Shown here: in pieces, positions 55,276 to 63,421 of the stretch
Position numbering within the stretch: the first letter of the stretch is position 1
Layout: each line of letters begins with the position of its first letter
Source of the DNA: Microbacterium esteraromaticum
Lineage (GTDB): Bacteria > Actinomycetota > Actinomycetes > Actinomycetales > Microbacteriaceae
Assembly (NCBI RefSeq): GCF_900163815.1
Contig: NZ_FUKO01000019.1
Span: 62,001-126,000 of the forward strand
Direction of reading: 5' to 3'
DNA: 64,000 nt
Notes under the pieces: model-generated
What the model was told of the DNA's origin: nothing
Databases searched by the model: none
Seen by the model: the letters and a program-made list of their open reading frames with translations, nothing else
Position numbers and translations under genes: made by a program

Positions 55276-56439
55276 TCACACGTCGTAGTCGACGACGATG
55301 CGGTCGCTGGTCGGGTGCGATTGGCAGGTCAGCACGTATCCGCGCTCGATCTCGTCGGGTTCGAGCGCGTAGTTCTCGGTCATCGTCACGCTGCCCTCCA
55401 ACACCCGCGCGCGGCAAGTGCCGCAGACACCTCCCGAGCACGCGAACGGCGTATCGGGCCGCACCCGCAGGGCCGCATTCAGCACCGACTCGTGCGCGTC
55501 CACTGGACTCTCGACGGTCGATGAGACCCCATCGAGGTTGATCTCGATGCGCACGGTCTTCTCGCCCTGCCGCACCTCCACTTTGCGCGGCCCGCGCTCT
55601 GTCGGCTCGTCGCCGGTGGTGAACAGTTCGAATCGCACGTGCTCCTGCGCCACGCCCACCTCGGTGAGCACCTCACGACAGAGATCGACGAGCGCGAACG
55701 GGCCGCACAGGAACCACTCGTCGACTGTGGCCGGCAGAATGAGTGATTCGAGAATCGTCCGAAGCCGCGCCTCGTCCAGGCGCCCTGATAGCAACGGCGC
55801 GGTGCGCTGCTCGCGGGAGAGCACATGATGCAGAACGAGTCGTGTCGGGTATCGGTCCTTCAGATCGGCCAGGTCCTCGAGGAACATCACATCGCTGGTC
55901 GACTTGTTCGTGTAGAGCAGCGTGAAGCGCGTCGTGTCCGAAGCGGTCAGCAGATCGCGTGCCAGAGACATCATCGGTGTGATGCCCGACCCCGCGGCGA
56001 TTGCCGCCACGTGGGCGCCGTCGAGTTCGGCGAGCCCTGAGGTGAACGTGCCCTGCGGGCTCATCACGTCGATCTCGAAGCCCGGGGTGAGCTCGGTCTG
56101 CGCCCAGGTGGAGAACAGGCCGCCCTCATCGCGCTTGACGGCCACGCTCAGGCTTGCGCGCCCTTCGCCGACCGGCGTCGGCGGCCGGCACAGCGAATAC
56201 GAGCGACGCACCTCTTCACCGTTCAGGTGCACGCGCAGCGCGACGTACTGGCCCGGTCGGTAGTCGTAGTCGCCTGCGAGCGCGGCCGGAACGGTGAAGC
56301 TGACTTCGACGGCGTCGCGCGTGAGGGGACGCACATTCGACACGGTCAGCGTGTGGAAGCGGGCGCGGTTGCGAATGGCACCGACATCGCATGCTTTCCT
56401 GCTGGCGGCTGGGGTGGTGGGGATGCGGAACAGGCCCAT
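55276..56439 (-). CDS. paaE: 1,2-Phenylacetyl-CoA epoxidase reductase subunit
   Basis: 387 residues from ATG 56439 (MGLFRIPTTPAASRKACDVG). FAD/NADPH reductase part (YRPGQYVALRVHLNGEEVRR, GSGITPMMSLARDLL, WFLCGPFALVDLCREVLTEV) followed by a plant-type 2Fe-2S domain (PFACSGGVCGTCRARVLEG ... LTCQSHP). Passes electrons to PaaA. Start overlaps the paaD stop. Confidence 0.95.
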   Translation of the reverse strand: MGLFRIPTTPAASRKACDVGAIRNRARFHTLTVSNVRPLTRDAVEVSFTVPAALAGDYDYRPGQYVALRVHLNGEEVRRSYSLCRPPTPVGEGRASLSVAVKRDEGGLFSTWAQTELTPGFEIDVMSPQGTFTSGLAELDGAHVAAIAAGSGITPMMSLARDLLTASDTTRFTLLYTNKSTSDVMFLEDLADLKDRYPTRLVLHHVLSREQRTAPLLSGRLDEARLRTILESLILPATVDEWFLCGPFALVDLCREVLTEVGVAQEHVRFELFTTGDEPTERGPRKVEVRQGEKTVRIEINLDGVSSTVESPVDAHESVLNAALRVRPDTPFACSGGVCGTCRARVLEGSVTMTENYALEPDEIERGYVLTCQSHPTSDRIVVDYDV

Positions 56440-56969
56440 CAGATCACCTTGAAATGGTCGAAGGGCTCGAGGCACGCACGGCACTCGTAGAGCGCCTTGC
56501 ACGCGGTCGAGCCGAAGCGCGAGACCTCATGCGTGTTCAGCGAACCGCACTGCGGGCAGCGGATGCTCAGCGTCAGCGGGATCGGACCCTTCGGCAGACC
56601 GGATGCGCCGTGAGCCGCGAGGCCGCTCGGGGGCGCGATGCCGTAGTCGACGAGCTTGCGCTTGCCGTCTTCGCTCATCCAGTCGGTGGTCCAGGCAGGC
56701 GAGAGCACCAGGCGCACCTCGACGTCGCCGAATCCGTCGGCGGTGAGGGCCAGCACGACGTCATCGCGGATGGCATCCATCGCCGGGCACCCGCTGTAGG
56801 TCGGGGTGATGTCGACAGTGACGCGCTCGCCGCTGTCGTCGAAGCGCACCGCGCGCAGCACGCCGAGGTCCTCGATGGTCAATACCGGGATCTCGGGGTC
56901 GGCGACGCGCGCCACCACCTGCCATGCGCGGCTTTCGCGCTCGGTCAGGGCCTCCGCTGCGGTCACCAT
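56439..56969 (-). CDS. paaD: Phenylacetyl-CoA epoxidase maturation protein
   Basis: 176 residues. DUF59/MIP18-type domain (VADPEIPVLTIEDLGVLRAV, ITPTYSGCPAMDAIRDDVVL) and a C-terminal zinc-ribbon-like region (IRCPQCGSLNTHEVSRFGST, ALYECRACLEPFDHFKV). By family involved in Fe-S or cofactor assembly for the epoxidase. Overlaps paaC by 7 bp. Confidence 0.95.
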   Translation of the reverse strand: MVTAAEALTERESRAWQVVARVADPEIPVLTIEDLGVLRAVRFDDSGERVTVDITPTYSGCPAMDAIRDDVVLALTADGFGDVEVRLVLSPAWTTDWMSEDGKRKLVDYGIAPPSGLAAHGASGLPKGPIPLTLSIRCPQCGSLNTHEVSRFGSTACKALYECRACLEPFDHFKVI

Positions 56970-57796
56970 GTCGCCCCCGGATGCCGTCGCGCCAGCACCT
57001 GCATCTCGGCAAGGATGTGACCGAGCGGCGTCGCGTGCGAGCCTCGGCGTCCGCCGGCGGACGACGCCTTCGACTGGCGGAGCTCTTCGAGCAGATCACT
57101 GAGGTCGGCTTCGTTGAACACCGTGTCGACGACGGCGTCGAAACCGGCTCGAAGCAGCGAGGGGCGGGCGGCAGCATCCCCGAGTCGGTCGATCAGCGGC
57201 TCATCGCGGAACAGCTCATCGGCGTAGGGCCACAAATCTCGGAACGCGCGCGTGATCCGCTCGCGCGACTCATCGGTGCCGTCGCCCAGCCGCAGCACCC
57301 ACTGCACGGCGTGATCGCGGTGGTAGTCAACTTCCTTGTGGGACTTGACGGCGATGGCCGCCAGCGTCGGATCGGTCGAAGAGCTCAGTGCGCGGTAGAG
57401 CTCGAACATATATGTCGAGGCGATGAACTGCCGGGCGATGGTCTGCGCGAAGTCTCCGTTGGGCTGCTCGACCAGCCACGAACTGCGGAACTCGCTCTCA
57501 TCGCGGAAGTAGGCGAGGTCGTCTTCGCTGCGGTCATCCCAGGAGCCGGCGTATCTGAGCAGCGAGCGGGCGTGACCGAGCAGATCGAGGGCGATGTTGG
57601 CGAGTGCGACATCTTCTTCCAGCTCGGGCGCACGTGAGATCCACGCCCCCAGCTGCTGCGAGAGGATGAGCGCGTCATCGGCCAGCCACAGCGCGTACTC
57701 GGCGATGTCGGCAGAACCCGCTCGGGACTCGCCGCCGGAGAGTTCGGATGCCAGTTGCAGCTCATCGACGGAGACGTTGACGTCGGAAGAAGTCAC
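56963..57796 (-). CDS. paaC: 1,2-Phenylacetyl-CoA epoxidase structural subunit C
   Basis: 277 residues from GTG 57796. Ferritin-like helical protein with family sequence YALWLADDALILSQQLGAWI, DVALANIALDLLGHARSLLR and KSHKEVDYHRDHAVQWVLRL. Non-catalytic partner of PaaA. Four-base overlap with paaB. Confidence 0.95.
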   Translation of the reverse strand: MTSSDVNVSVDELQLASELSGGESRAGSADIAEYALWLADDALILSQQLGAWISRAPELEEDVALANIALDLLGHARSLLRYAGSWDDRSEDDLAYFRDESEFRSSWLVEQPNGDFAQTIARQFIASTYMFELYRALSSSTDPTLAAIAVKSHKEVDYHRDHAVQWVLRLGDGTDESRERITRAFRDLWPYADELFRDEPLIDRLGDAAARPSLLRAGFDAVVDTVFNEADLSDLLEELRQSKASSAGGRRGSHATPLGHILAEMQVLARRHPGATW

Positions 57797-58122
57797 AGGT
57801 GCGGCACCCCCTCAGAAGCCGTGTAGTACACGGCATGCCGGTAGTTCTTGCCAGCCGGGCTCTCGAAGAACGCGTCCTTGTCGTCGGGATCGCTGGTGGT
57901 GATGACATCGGCCGGAACGACCCAGATCGAGACACCCTCGCTGCGGCGCGTGTACAGATCGCGCGCGTTGCGCACGGCCATGCTCGCGTCGGGTGCATGC
58001 AACGATCCCACGTGCACGTGATTCAGTCCGCGGTTCGCGCGCACGAAGACTTCCCACAGCGGCCAGGTCTCCTGGCTGTTCGGGGTTTCCAAGCCGGCTG
58101 CAGCGCCTCCAGCATCCACCAT
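57793..58122 (-). CDS. paaB: 1,2-Phenylacetyl-CoA epoxidase subunit B
   Basis: 109 residues from ATG 58122 ([20 protein letters not shown]). The conserved WPLWEVFVRANRGLNHVHVG and APDASMAVRNARDLYTRRSE cover the small PaaB fold that bridges PaaAC dimers. An earlier start at 58191 would lie in paaA. Confidence 0.95.
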   Translation of the reverse strand: MVDAGGAAAGLETPNSQETWPLWEVFVRANRGLNHVHVGSLHAPDASMAVRNARDLYTRRSEGVSIWVVPADVITTSDPDDKDAFFESPAGKNYRHAVYYTASEGVPHL

Positions 58123-59096
58123 CACGCCGCCTGCCTCTCCGCACGCAGGGCCTGCTTGCGCGTATACTCGGCCGCCGCTTCCCGCACCCACGCGCCCTCT
58201 TCATGCGCCGTGCGGCGGCGCTCCAGCCGCTCGGCATTGCAGGGCCCGTTGCCGCGCAGCACCTCGAAGAACTCGTCCCAGTCGATCTCGCCCATCGCGT
58301 ACTCGCCGGTCTCCTCGTCGAAGCGCAGTTCGGGATCGGGGAGGGTGACACCCAGGATCTCGGCCTGCGGCACCAGCATCCCGACGAAGCGCTGGCGCAG
58401 CTCATCGTTCGTGAAGCGCTTGATCTTCCACTTCATCGACTGCGCCGAGTTCGGCGATTGGTCATCCGGGGGGCCGAACATGGCCAGACTCGGCCAGTAC
58501 CACCGATTCACGGCATCCTGCGCCATCGCGCGCTGCTCTTCATTGCCCTGCATGAGCGTCAGCAGGATCTCGAAGCCCTGGCGCTGGTGGAATGACTCCT
58601 CTTTGCAGACGCGCACCATCGCGCGGCCGTACGGACCGTAGGATGCGCGGCACAGCGGCACTTGGTTCACGATTGCCGCGCCGTCGACCAGCCAGCCGAT
58701 TGCGCCCATGTCGGCCCAGGTCGGGGTGGGGTAGTTGAAGATCGACGAGTACTTCGCTTTGCCGTCGATGAGCTGCTGCGTCATCGTGTCGCGGGTGATG
58801 CCGAGGGTCTGCGCGGCCGAGTAGAGGTAGAGGCCGTGACCGGCTTCGTCTTGCACCTTGGCCATCAGGATCGCCTTGCGCTTGAGGCTTGGTGCGCGGG
58901 TGATCCAGTTGCCCTCCGGCTGCATGCCGATGATCTCGGAGTGCGCGTGCTGCGAAATCTGGCGAATCAGCGTCTTGCGGTACGCCTCCGGCATCCAATC
59001 CCGCGGTTCGATGCGCTTCTCGTGCGCCACGAGCTCGTCGAAGACGCGCTCTGCGTCGGAGATCTCGTCGTCGGCGAGGTCTGCGGTCGTTGTCAT
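58122..59096 (-). CDS. paaA: 1,2-Phenylacetyl-CoA epoxidase catalytic subunit A
   Basis: 324 residues from the second of two ATGs (59096), better spaced from GAGGAG; 59099 is possible. Di-iron oxygenase of the ferritin-like class: [40 protein letters not shown] with the Glu and EXXH iron ligands, [20 protein letters not shown] with the second EXXH-type pair. First gene of paaABCDE-paaG. Converts phenylacetyl-CoA to the 1,2-epoxide. Confidence 0.96.
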   Translation of the reverse strand: MTTTADLADDEISDAERVFDELVAHEKRIEPRDWMPEAYRKTLIRQISQHAHSEIIGMQPEGNWITRAPSLKRKAILMAKVQDEAGHGLYLYSAAQTLGITRDTMTQQLIDGKAKYSSIFNYPTPTWADMGAIGWLVDGAAIVNQVPLCRASYGPYGRAMVRVCKEESFHQRQGFEILLTLMQGNEEQRAMAQDAVNRWYWPSLAMFGPPDDQSPNSAQSMKWKIKRFTNDELRQRFVGMLVPQAEILGVTLPDPELRFDEETGEYAMGEIDWDEFFEVLRGNGPCNAERLERRRTAHEEGAWVREAAAEYTRKQALRAERQAA

Positions 59097-59123
59097 CATC
59101 GACTCCTCGGATTGATCCTGTTT

Positions 59124-59141
59124 ACTGACCGATCGTTAGGT
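59124..59141. promoter_or_regulatory. Candidate PaaR operator upstream of paaA
   Basis: ACTGACCGATCGTTAGGT, an imperfect palindrome around CGATCG, about 30 bp upstream of the paaA ATG. The ACYRACCGA-type half-site is that of TetR-family PaaR repressors. No paaR gene is present in the window. Confidence 0.65.
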
Positions 59142-59231
59142 TATTCTCGCATGATGTGCGACGGTGTGCAACGCGGTTTTCACCGTTGTGGCTCTCGCTT
59201 GAGCAAACCCGCCGGACTGCGGATGGCGGTG

Positions 59232-59246
59232 ATAAAATCGTTTTAT
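59232..59246. promoter_or_regulatory. AT-rich inverted repeat overlapping the start codon of the antitoxin gene
   Basis: ATAAAA-TCG-TTTTAT, perfect 6-bp arms in very GC-rich DNA, covering the first two bases of the ATG at 59245. Likely operator for the HTH of the protein it precedes (autoregulation); it may also contain the -10 element. Confidence 0.65.
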
Positions 59247-59715
59247 GAGCTTGATCGTGGAGTACCAGCGCGCAGTCCGTGATGCCGAGGTTGCCCGTCT
59301 GCGTCGCGTACTCGTCTTGCGCGCGATGCTTGCTGAGGGAGAGTCGCAGCGTGCGCTTGCCGCCAAGATGGGTGTGACGCAACCTGCGATCAGTTATCAG
59401 GTCGCGCGCGAGCGCACTAGCGGGTCGCGGCCGAGTGAGCTCATCGCTGCCGGAGGCCCAGCGCTCCGCAAAGTGGCGGAAAGATACGGATTCTCCAGAC
59501 TCGCAGTGTTCGGCTCCGCCGCTCGCGGTGATGATCGAGCAGACTCAGACGTCGACCTCATCGTGCAGCCTCCAGCGAGTGCGACGTTGTCTGACTTGGT
59601 GTGCCTGGAGGAGACGCTCGAGATCATCTTGGGCCGAGATGTCGACCTCGTCAGCTACCGAGGGCTCGACCCGCATCTGGATCAGGACATCTTGCGCGAC
59701 GCGGTGCTGCTCTGA
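59245..59715 (+). CDS. mntA: HTH-MNT nucleotidyltransferase antitoxin
   Basis: 156 residues. N-terminal HTH (about 28-60: RAMLAEGESQRALAAKMGVT, QPAISYQVARER) joined to a minimal nucleotidyltransferase domain with the GSX10DXD motif (GSAARGDDRADSDVD) and a third acidic region near GRDVDLVSYRGLD. In type VII HEPN/MNT systems the MNT protein modifies the HEPN toxin with AMP. The added DNA-binding domain, unusual for the minimal antitoxin, suggests it also represses its own promoter, where an AT-rich palindrome overlaps the start. TGATG overlap with the toxin gene. Confidence 0.9.
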   Translation: MSLIVEYQRAVRDAEVARLRRVLVLRAMLAEGESQRALAAKMGVTQPAISYQVARERTSGSRPSELIAAGGPALRKVAERYGFSRLAVFGSAARGDDRADSDVDLIVQPPASATLSDLVCLEETLEIILGRDVDLVSYRGLDPHLDQDILRDAVLL

Positions 59716-60074
59716 TGGAGATCAGGGTTGCGAAGGAATTGCTGCATGTTCAGCGATGGCTCGCCGTAGCCGCCAGCATCGTCGCGAAGGGTGCGGATGA
59801 CTACCATGCCGACGAGGTCGCACAAGAAGCGGGGGACTCGCTGATGATCAAACTCGGTGAGGCATCGAAGACGCTCGCCGCGCGCGGTGTGCAGGCACCG
59901 CCGGGGGTGACCTGGAGCGACGCCGCGAAGAATCGGGAAAAGCTTGCGCACCACTACTCGGTAGTCGACCGCGACGTCACGTGGCAGACCCTGTCTGTCG
60001 CGTTGCCACAGTGGCAGGAGGCGCTTGCGCCACTGTTTGCGGAGGCTCGTGCGGAATTCGGGATCAATACGTAG
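59715..60074 (+). CDS. hepT: HEPN-domain (DUF86) RNase toxin
   Basis: 119 residues. The HEPN catalytic motif RX4HXY is present exactly (REKLAHHY) near residue 85 in WSDAAKNREKLAHHYSVVDR. All-helical fold with GEASKTLAARG typical of DUF86. The Tyr of the motif is the residue AMPylated by MntA in characterised systems. Starts in the antitoxin stop codon (TGATG). Confidence 0.92.
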   Translation: MEIRVAKELLHVQRWLAVAASIVAKGADDYHADEVAQEAGDSLMIKLGEASKTLAARGVQAPPGVTWSDAAKNREKLAHHYSVVDRDVTWQTLSVALPQWQEALAPLFAEARAEFGINT

Positions 60075-60183
60075 AAGCGCACTGCTCGAGAAGCCCGGGG
60101 TGGAGTCGACTCCGACTGCCAGTTGTCGCTGACGCCAGACCGCAAGCCGCCTCGGTGTCGGCGGCCTGCGGCAGAGTGGGGGC

Positions 60184-62295
60184 ATGGATCTCGTTGACAC
60201 TCGTACGGCCGCGCTGGGTGCGCTGCGTGAACTCGTCGGTCGATCGGATGCTGAATTCCATGACGGCCAGTACGAGGCCATCGAGGCGCTGGTCGAGGGG
60301 CGGCGCCGTGCGCTGGTCGTGCAGCGCACAGGCTGGGGCAAATCGGCGGTGTACTTCGTGGCGACTCTGCTCCTGCGCAGACAAGGGGCCGGGCCGACGG
60401 TGCTGGTCTCGCCGCTGCTGGCGCTGATGCGCGACCAGATCGCGGCGGCAGAGCGCGCGGGGGTGCGCGCGGTGGCGATCAACTCCACGAACGCGCACGA
60501 GTGGACGGATGTGCTCGCGCAACTCGACCGCGACGAGGTCGACGTGCTGCTGGTCTCGCCGGAGCGGCTGAACAACCCGTCGTTCCGCGAGCAGCAGCTG
60601 CCGACTCTCGTGGCACGGATGGGCATGCTCGTCGTCGATGAGGCGCACTGCATCAGCGACTGGGGGCATGACTTCCGTCCCGACTACCGCCGGCTGCGCG
60701 ATCTCATCTCGCAGATGCCCGCCGGGGTGCCGGTGCTGGCGACGACCGCCACCGCGAACAGCCGCGTCGTCGCTGACGTCGCCGAGCAGCTGGGTGCAGT
60801 GACGGATGCCGATTCGGCAGCCTCTGGAGTTCTGACGATCCGCGGACCGCTCGCGCGAACCTCGCTGCGGCTCGGCGTGCTGCGGTTGCCGGGGTCGGCG
60901 CAGCGACTGGCGTGGCTGCTCAGCCATCTGAACGACCTGCCCGGTTCGGGCATCATCTACACGCTCACCGTTGCTGCGGCTGTCGACACCGCGAGGCTGC
61001 TGCGCGAGCACGGCCATGAGGTGCACGCGTACACGGGGCAGACCGATACTGACGAACGGGCCGACCTCGAGGGCAGGCTCAAGCGCAATGAGGTGAAGGC
61101 GCTGGTCGCCACGAGCGCTCTGGGCATGGGGTTCGACAAGCCCGACCTCGGGTTCGTGCTGCACCTGGGTGCGCCCTCATCGCCGGTGGCGTACTACCAG
61201 CAGGTCGGGCGGGCCGGGCGTGCGAGCGAGAGTGCCGATGTGCTGCTGCTGCCCGGCACGGAGGACCGCGACATCTGGCACTACTTCGCGACAGCATCCA
61301 TGCCCGATCGGGAGCGCGCCGAGCGCGTCATCAGCGCCCTCGGTGAGACGCCCATCTCGACACCCGCTCTGGAGTCGATGGTCGACATTCGCCGCACTCC
61401 GTTGGAACTGCTGCTGAAGGTGCTCGACGTCGACGGCGCGGTGCGCCGCGTGCAGGGCGGCTGGGTCGCGACCGGGCAGCCGTGGGTATACGACGCCGAG
61501 CGCTACGAGCGCATCGCCGCCGAACGCCGTGCCGAGCAGCAGCACATGATCGATTATGAGCAGACCGACGGATGCCGGATGGAGTTCCTGCAGCGTTCGC
61601 TCGACGACGACACCGCGGCGCCGTGCGGTCGGTGCGACAACTGCGCCGGCGTCTGGTTTCCGAGTGGGATCGGTTCGAGCGCGGCGGATGCTGCCGGGCA
61701 GTCGCTCGACCGGGTGGGCGTGCCCATCGAGGCGCGTCGCCAGTGGCCGAGCGGTGCGGATCGCGTGGGAGTGCCGGTCAAGGGGCGCATTCCTGCCGAT
61801 GAGCAGGCAGGGGAGGGGCGGGCGCTGGCGCGCCTGACCGACCTGGGCTGGGGCACGACTCTGCGAGAGCTGTTCGCGGCCGGTGCTCCGGATGCGCCAG
61901 TGTCACCGCAGGTGCTCGGTGCCTGCGTGCGTGTGCTCGCGGGGTGGGGCTGGGAGCGGCGACCGGTCGCGGTGATCGGGATGCCCTCGCGCTCGCATCC
62001 GCTGCTCGTCGACTCGCTCGCGCGGGGGATCGCCGAGATCGGACGCCTGCCGTATATCGGGTCGCTCGATTTCGCGAATGGCGGACCGTCGGGTCAGCCT
62101 GGGGGCAACAGCGTCTTCCGTCTTGCTGGTCTTTGGGAGCGCTTCACCGCCGACGGACTTGAGGTGCCGGACGGGCCGGTGCTGTTGGTCGACGACCAGG
62201 CAGACAGTCGGTGGACGCTCACCATGGCGGCCCGCGAGCTGCGGCAAGCGGGCGCGAGTGAGGTGCTGCCGTTCGTGCTCGCGCTGCGCGGGTGA
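60184..62295 (+). CDS. RecQ-like DNA helicase with phosphoribosyltransferase-like C-terminus
   Basis: 703 residues. SF2 motifs: Walker A QRTGWGKSAVYF, DEAH box LVVDEAHCISDWGHDFRPDY, TSALGMGFDKPDLGFVLHLG and YYQQVGRAGRASESADVLLL. RecQ-type zinc Cys cluster CRMEFLQRSLDDDTAAPCGR then CDNC. Instead of an HRDC domain, the last ~190 residues contain GPVLLVDDQADSRWTLTMAA, a PRPP-loop-like segment of the phosphoribosyltransferase fold, preceded by VIGMPSRSHPLLVDSLARGI. Repair or recombination helicase; the role of the tail is unknown. It is close behind the HEPN/MNT pair. Confidence 0.9.
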   Translation: MDLVDTRTAALGALRELVGRSDAEFHDGQYEAIEALVEGRRRALVVQRTGWGKSAVYFVATLLLRRQGAGPTVLVSPLLALMRDQIAAAERAGVRAVAINSTNAHEWTDVLAQLDRDEVDVLLVSPERLNNPSFREQQLPTLVARMGMLVVDEAHCISDWGHDFRPDYRRLRDLISQMPAGVPVLATTATANSRVVADVAEQLGAVTDADSAASGVLTIRGPLARTSLRLGVLRLPGSAQRLAWLLSHLNDLPGSGIIYTLTVAAAVDTARLLREHGHEVHAYTGQTDTDERADLEGRLKRNEVKALVATSALGMGFDKPDLGFVLHLGAPSSPVAYYQQVGRAGRASESADVLLLPGTEDRDIWHYFATASMPDRERAERVISALGETPISTPALESMVDIRRTPLELLLKVLDVDGAVRRVQGGWVATGQPWVYDAERYERIAAERRAEQQHMIDYEQTDGCRMEFLQRSLDDDTAAPCGRCDNCAGVWFPSGIGSSAADAAGQSLDRVGVPIEARRQWPSGADRVGVPVKGRIPADEQAGEGRALARLTDLGWGTTLRELFAAGAPDAPVSPQVLGACVRVLAGWGWERRPVAVIGMPSRSHPLLVDSLARGIAEIGRLPYIGSLDFANGGPSGQPGGNSVFRLAGLWERFTADGLEVPDGPVLLVDDQADSRWTLTMAARELRQAGASEVLPFVLALRG

Positions 62296-62316
62296 CGCGG
62301 AGCCGGCGGAGCTTCG

Positions 62317-62847
62317 TTACCCGTCGAAGACATCACGGCTGGCAAATGCCGCATCGTCCGGCAGCAGATTCACGAGAGCTGCCGGACAGTCGGAGAATAG
62401 CGTGCGGTTGATCATCGGCCTCGGGGAGCGAAGGCCCGCTGTTATCCCGTAGCAGGTGTAGACCTGGCTCGGACCGACGTAATGGTGGCCGGCGTCTGTG
62501 GGGACGTCGGGGCGTGGTCCCGAAGAGATGAATACCGAGAACTCGGCGTCTGATGCAGTAGTGGTCAGGTCGTAGAACACGAGCCCGCCAGCGGTGAGAT
62601 CCGGTAGCGTCCCGGTCGATCCGTCCCAACGGTCGCCACCGAGCTCAGAGACGTACGTCGATGGATCTTGCGTAGATGACTCGAAGAAGTTCATCGGGTC
62701 CTCAAAGCTCACGATCTGCCTCCACAGCACCCCGTCGATGCCGCTGTCATAGCCGTGATATTCGACCGGACCACAACCAGACAGCGTCAGCGCGCCCAGA
62801 ATGAGGGCGGCAATGACTTCCCGATGCTTCACCCGACGCTTTGTCAC
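62317..62847 (-). CDS. Putative lipoprotein of unknown function
   Basis: About 176 residues from GTG 62847 (VTKRRVKHREVIAALILGAL). Lipoprotein signal peptide with lipobox LSGC at about residue 26. The rest is an exported domain without recognised family (SFEDPMNFFESSTQDPSTYV, VFYDLTTTASDAEFSVFISS, GPSQVYTCYGITAGL). Open frame extends upstream to 62952 without supporting features. Confidence 0.75.
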   Translation of the reverse strand: MTKRRVKHREVIAALILGALTLSGCGPVEYHGYDSGIDGVLWRQIVSFEDPMNFFESSTQDPSTYVSELGGDRWDGSTGTLPDLTAGGLVFYDLTTTASDAEFSVFISSGPRPDVPTDAGHHYVGPSQVYTCYGITAGLRSPRPMINRTLFSDCPAALVNLLPDDAAFASRDVFDG

Positions 62848-62869
62848 CCGTACATCTTCACATCTAGCG

Positions 62870-62995
62870 TTGATCTGGACGGTCGTCGTGATCTTCGTTC
62901 CATTGGTGGGGTCGTTATCGTGGCTCCTTATCGGACGTCGTTCCGCGAACAAAGAGCGCGATGCGGCTCGAGTGCCGCATGACGCGCTGATCTAG
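62870..62995 (+). CDS. Short membrane protein with PLDc_N-like segment, possibly a remnant
   Basis: About 41 residues if started at TTG 62870 (LIWTVVVIFVPLVGSLSWLL then IGRRSANKERD). VIFVPLVGSLSWLLIGR matches the second helix of PLDc_N-type small proteins, but the first helix is absent, so it may be a truncated gene or an N-terminally unassigned one. No ribosome site seen. Confidence 0.35.
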   Translation: MIWTVVVIFVPLVGSLSWLLIGRRSANKERDAARVPHDALI

Positions 62996-63011
62996 CCGTT
63001 GCGACGGCAGG

Positions 63012-63401
63012 CTATCCGGCGGAGCGGTTCGTAGCGACCGAACGCCCGCGAAACTCCGCGACGATATCGCCGCTCTCATCGACCACGGTCACGTCGTACA
63101 GCCCGCTTCTCCCGCTGACGACCCGCCGCACGGCTGTGGCTGTGAGCACCTGTCCCACTCCCGTCGACTTCAGAAACGTGATGTCAGCGCCGGATGCCAC
63201 GGTGATGCGCTCATCCTCGTTGCAGGCGATCGCGAAAGCGGTGTCGGCGAGCGCGAACACGAGCCCGCCGTGCGTGATCGCGAAGCCGTTGAGCATGTCA
63301 GCGCGCACGGTCATCGACACGACGGCGCGCCCTGGCTCATCGACCTCGACATTCATGCCGAGCATCGCCGACGCCGCATCGCGGCGCATCATCTCTCTCA
63401 T
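63012..63401 (-). CDS. paaI: Hydroxyphenylacetyl-CoA thioesterase
   Basis: 129 residues. Hotdog fold with the PaaI signature LNGFAITHGGLVFALADTAF, containing the catalytic Asp, and IACNEDERITVASGADITFL. Rescues CoA from dead-end products of the phenylacetate pathway. Follows paaZ on the same strand with a 20-bp gap. Confidence 0.92.
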   Translation of the reverse strand: MREMMRRDAASAMLGMNVEVDEPGRAVVSMTVRADMLNGFAITHGGLVFALADTAFAIACNEDERITVASGADITFLKSTGVGQVLTATAVRRVVSGRSGLYDVTVVDESGDIVAEFRGRSVATNRSAG

Positions 63402-63421
63402 GCCGTCACGACCTCGGCGGC

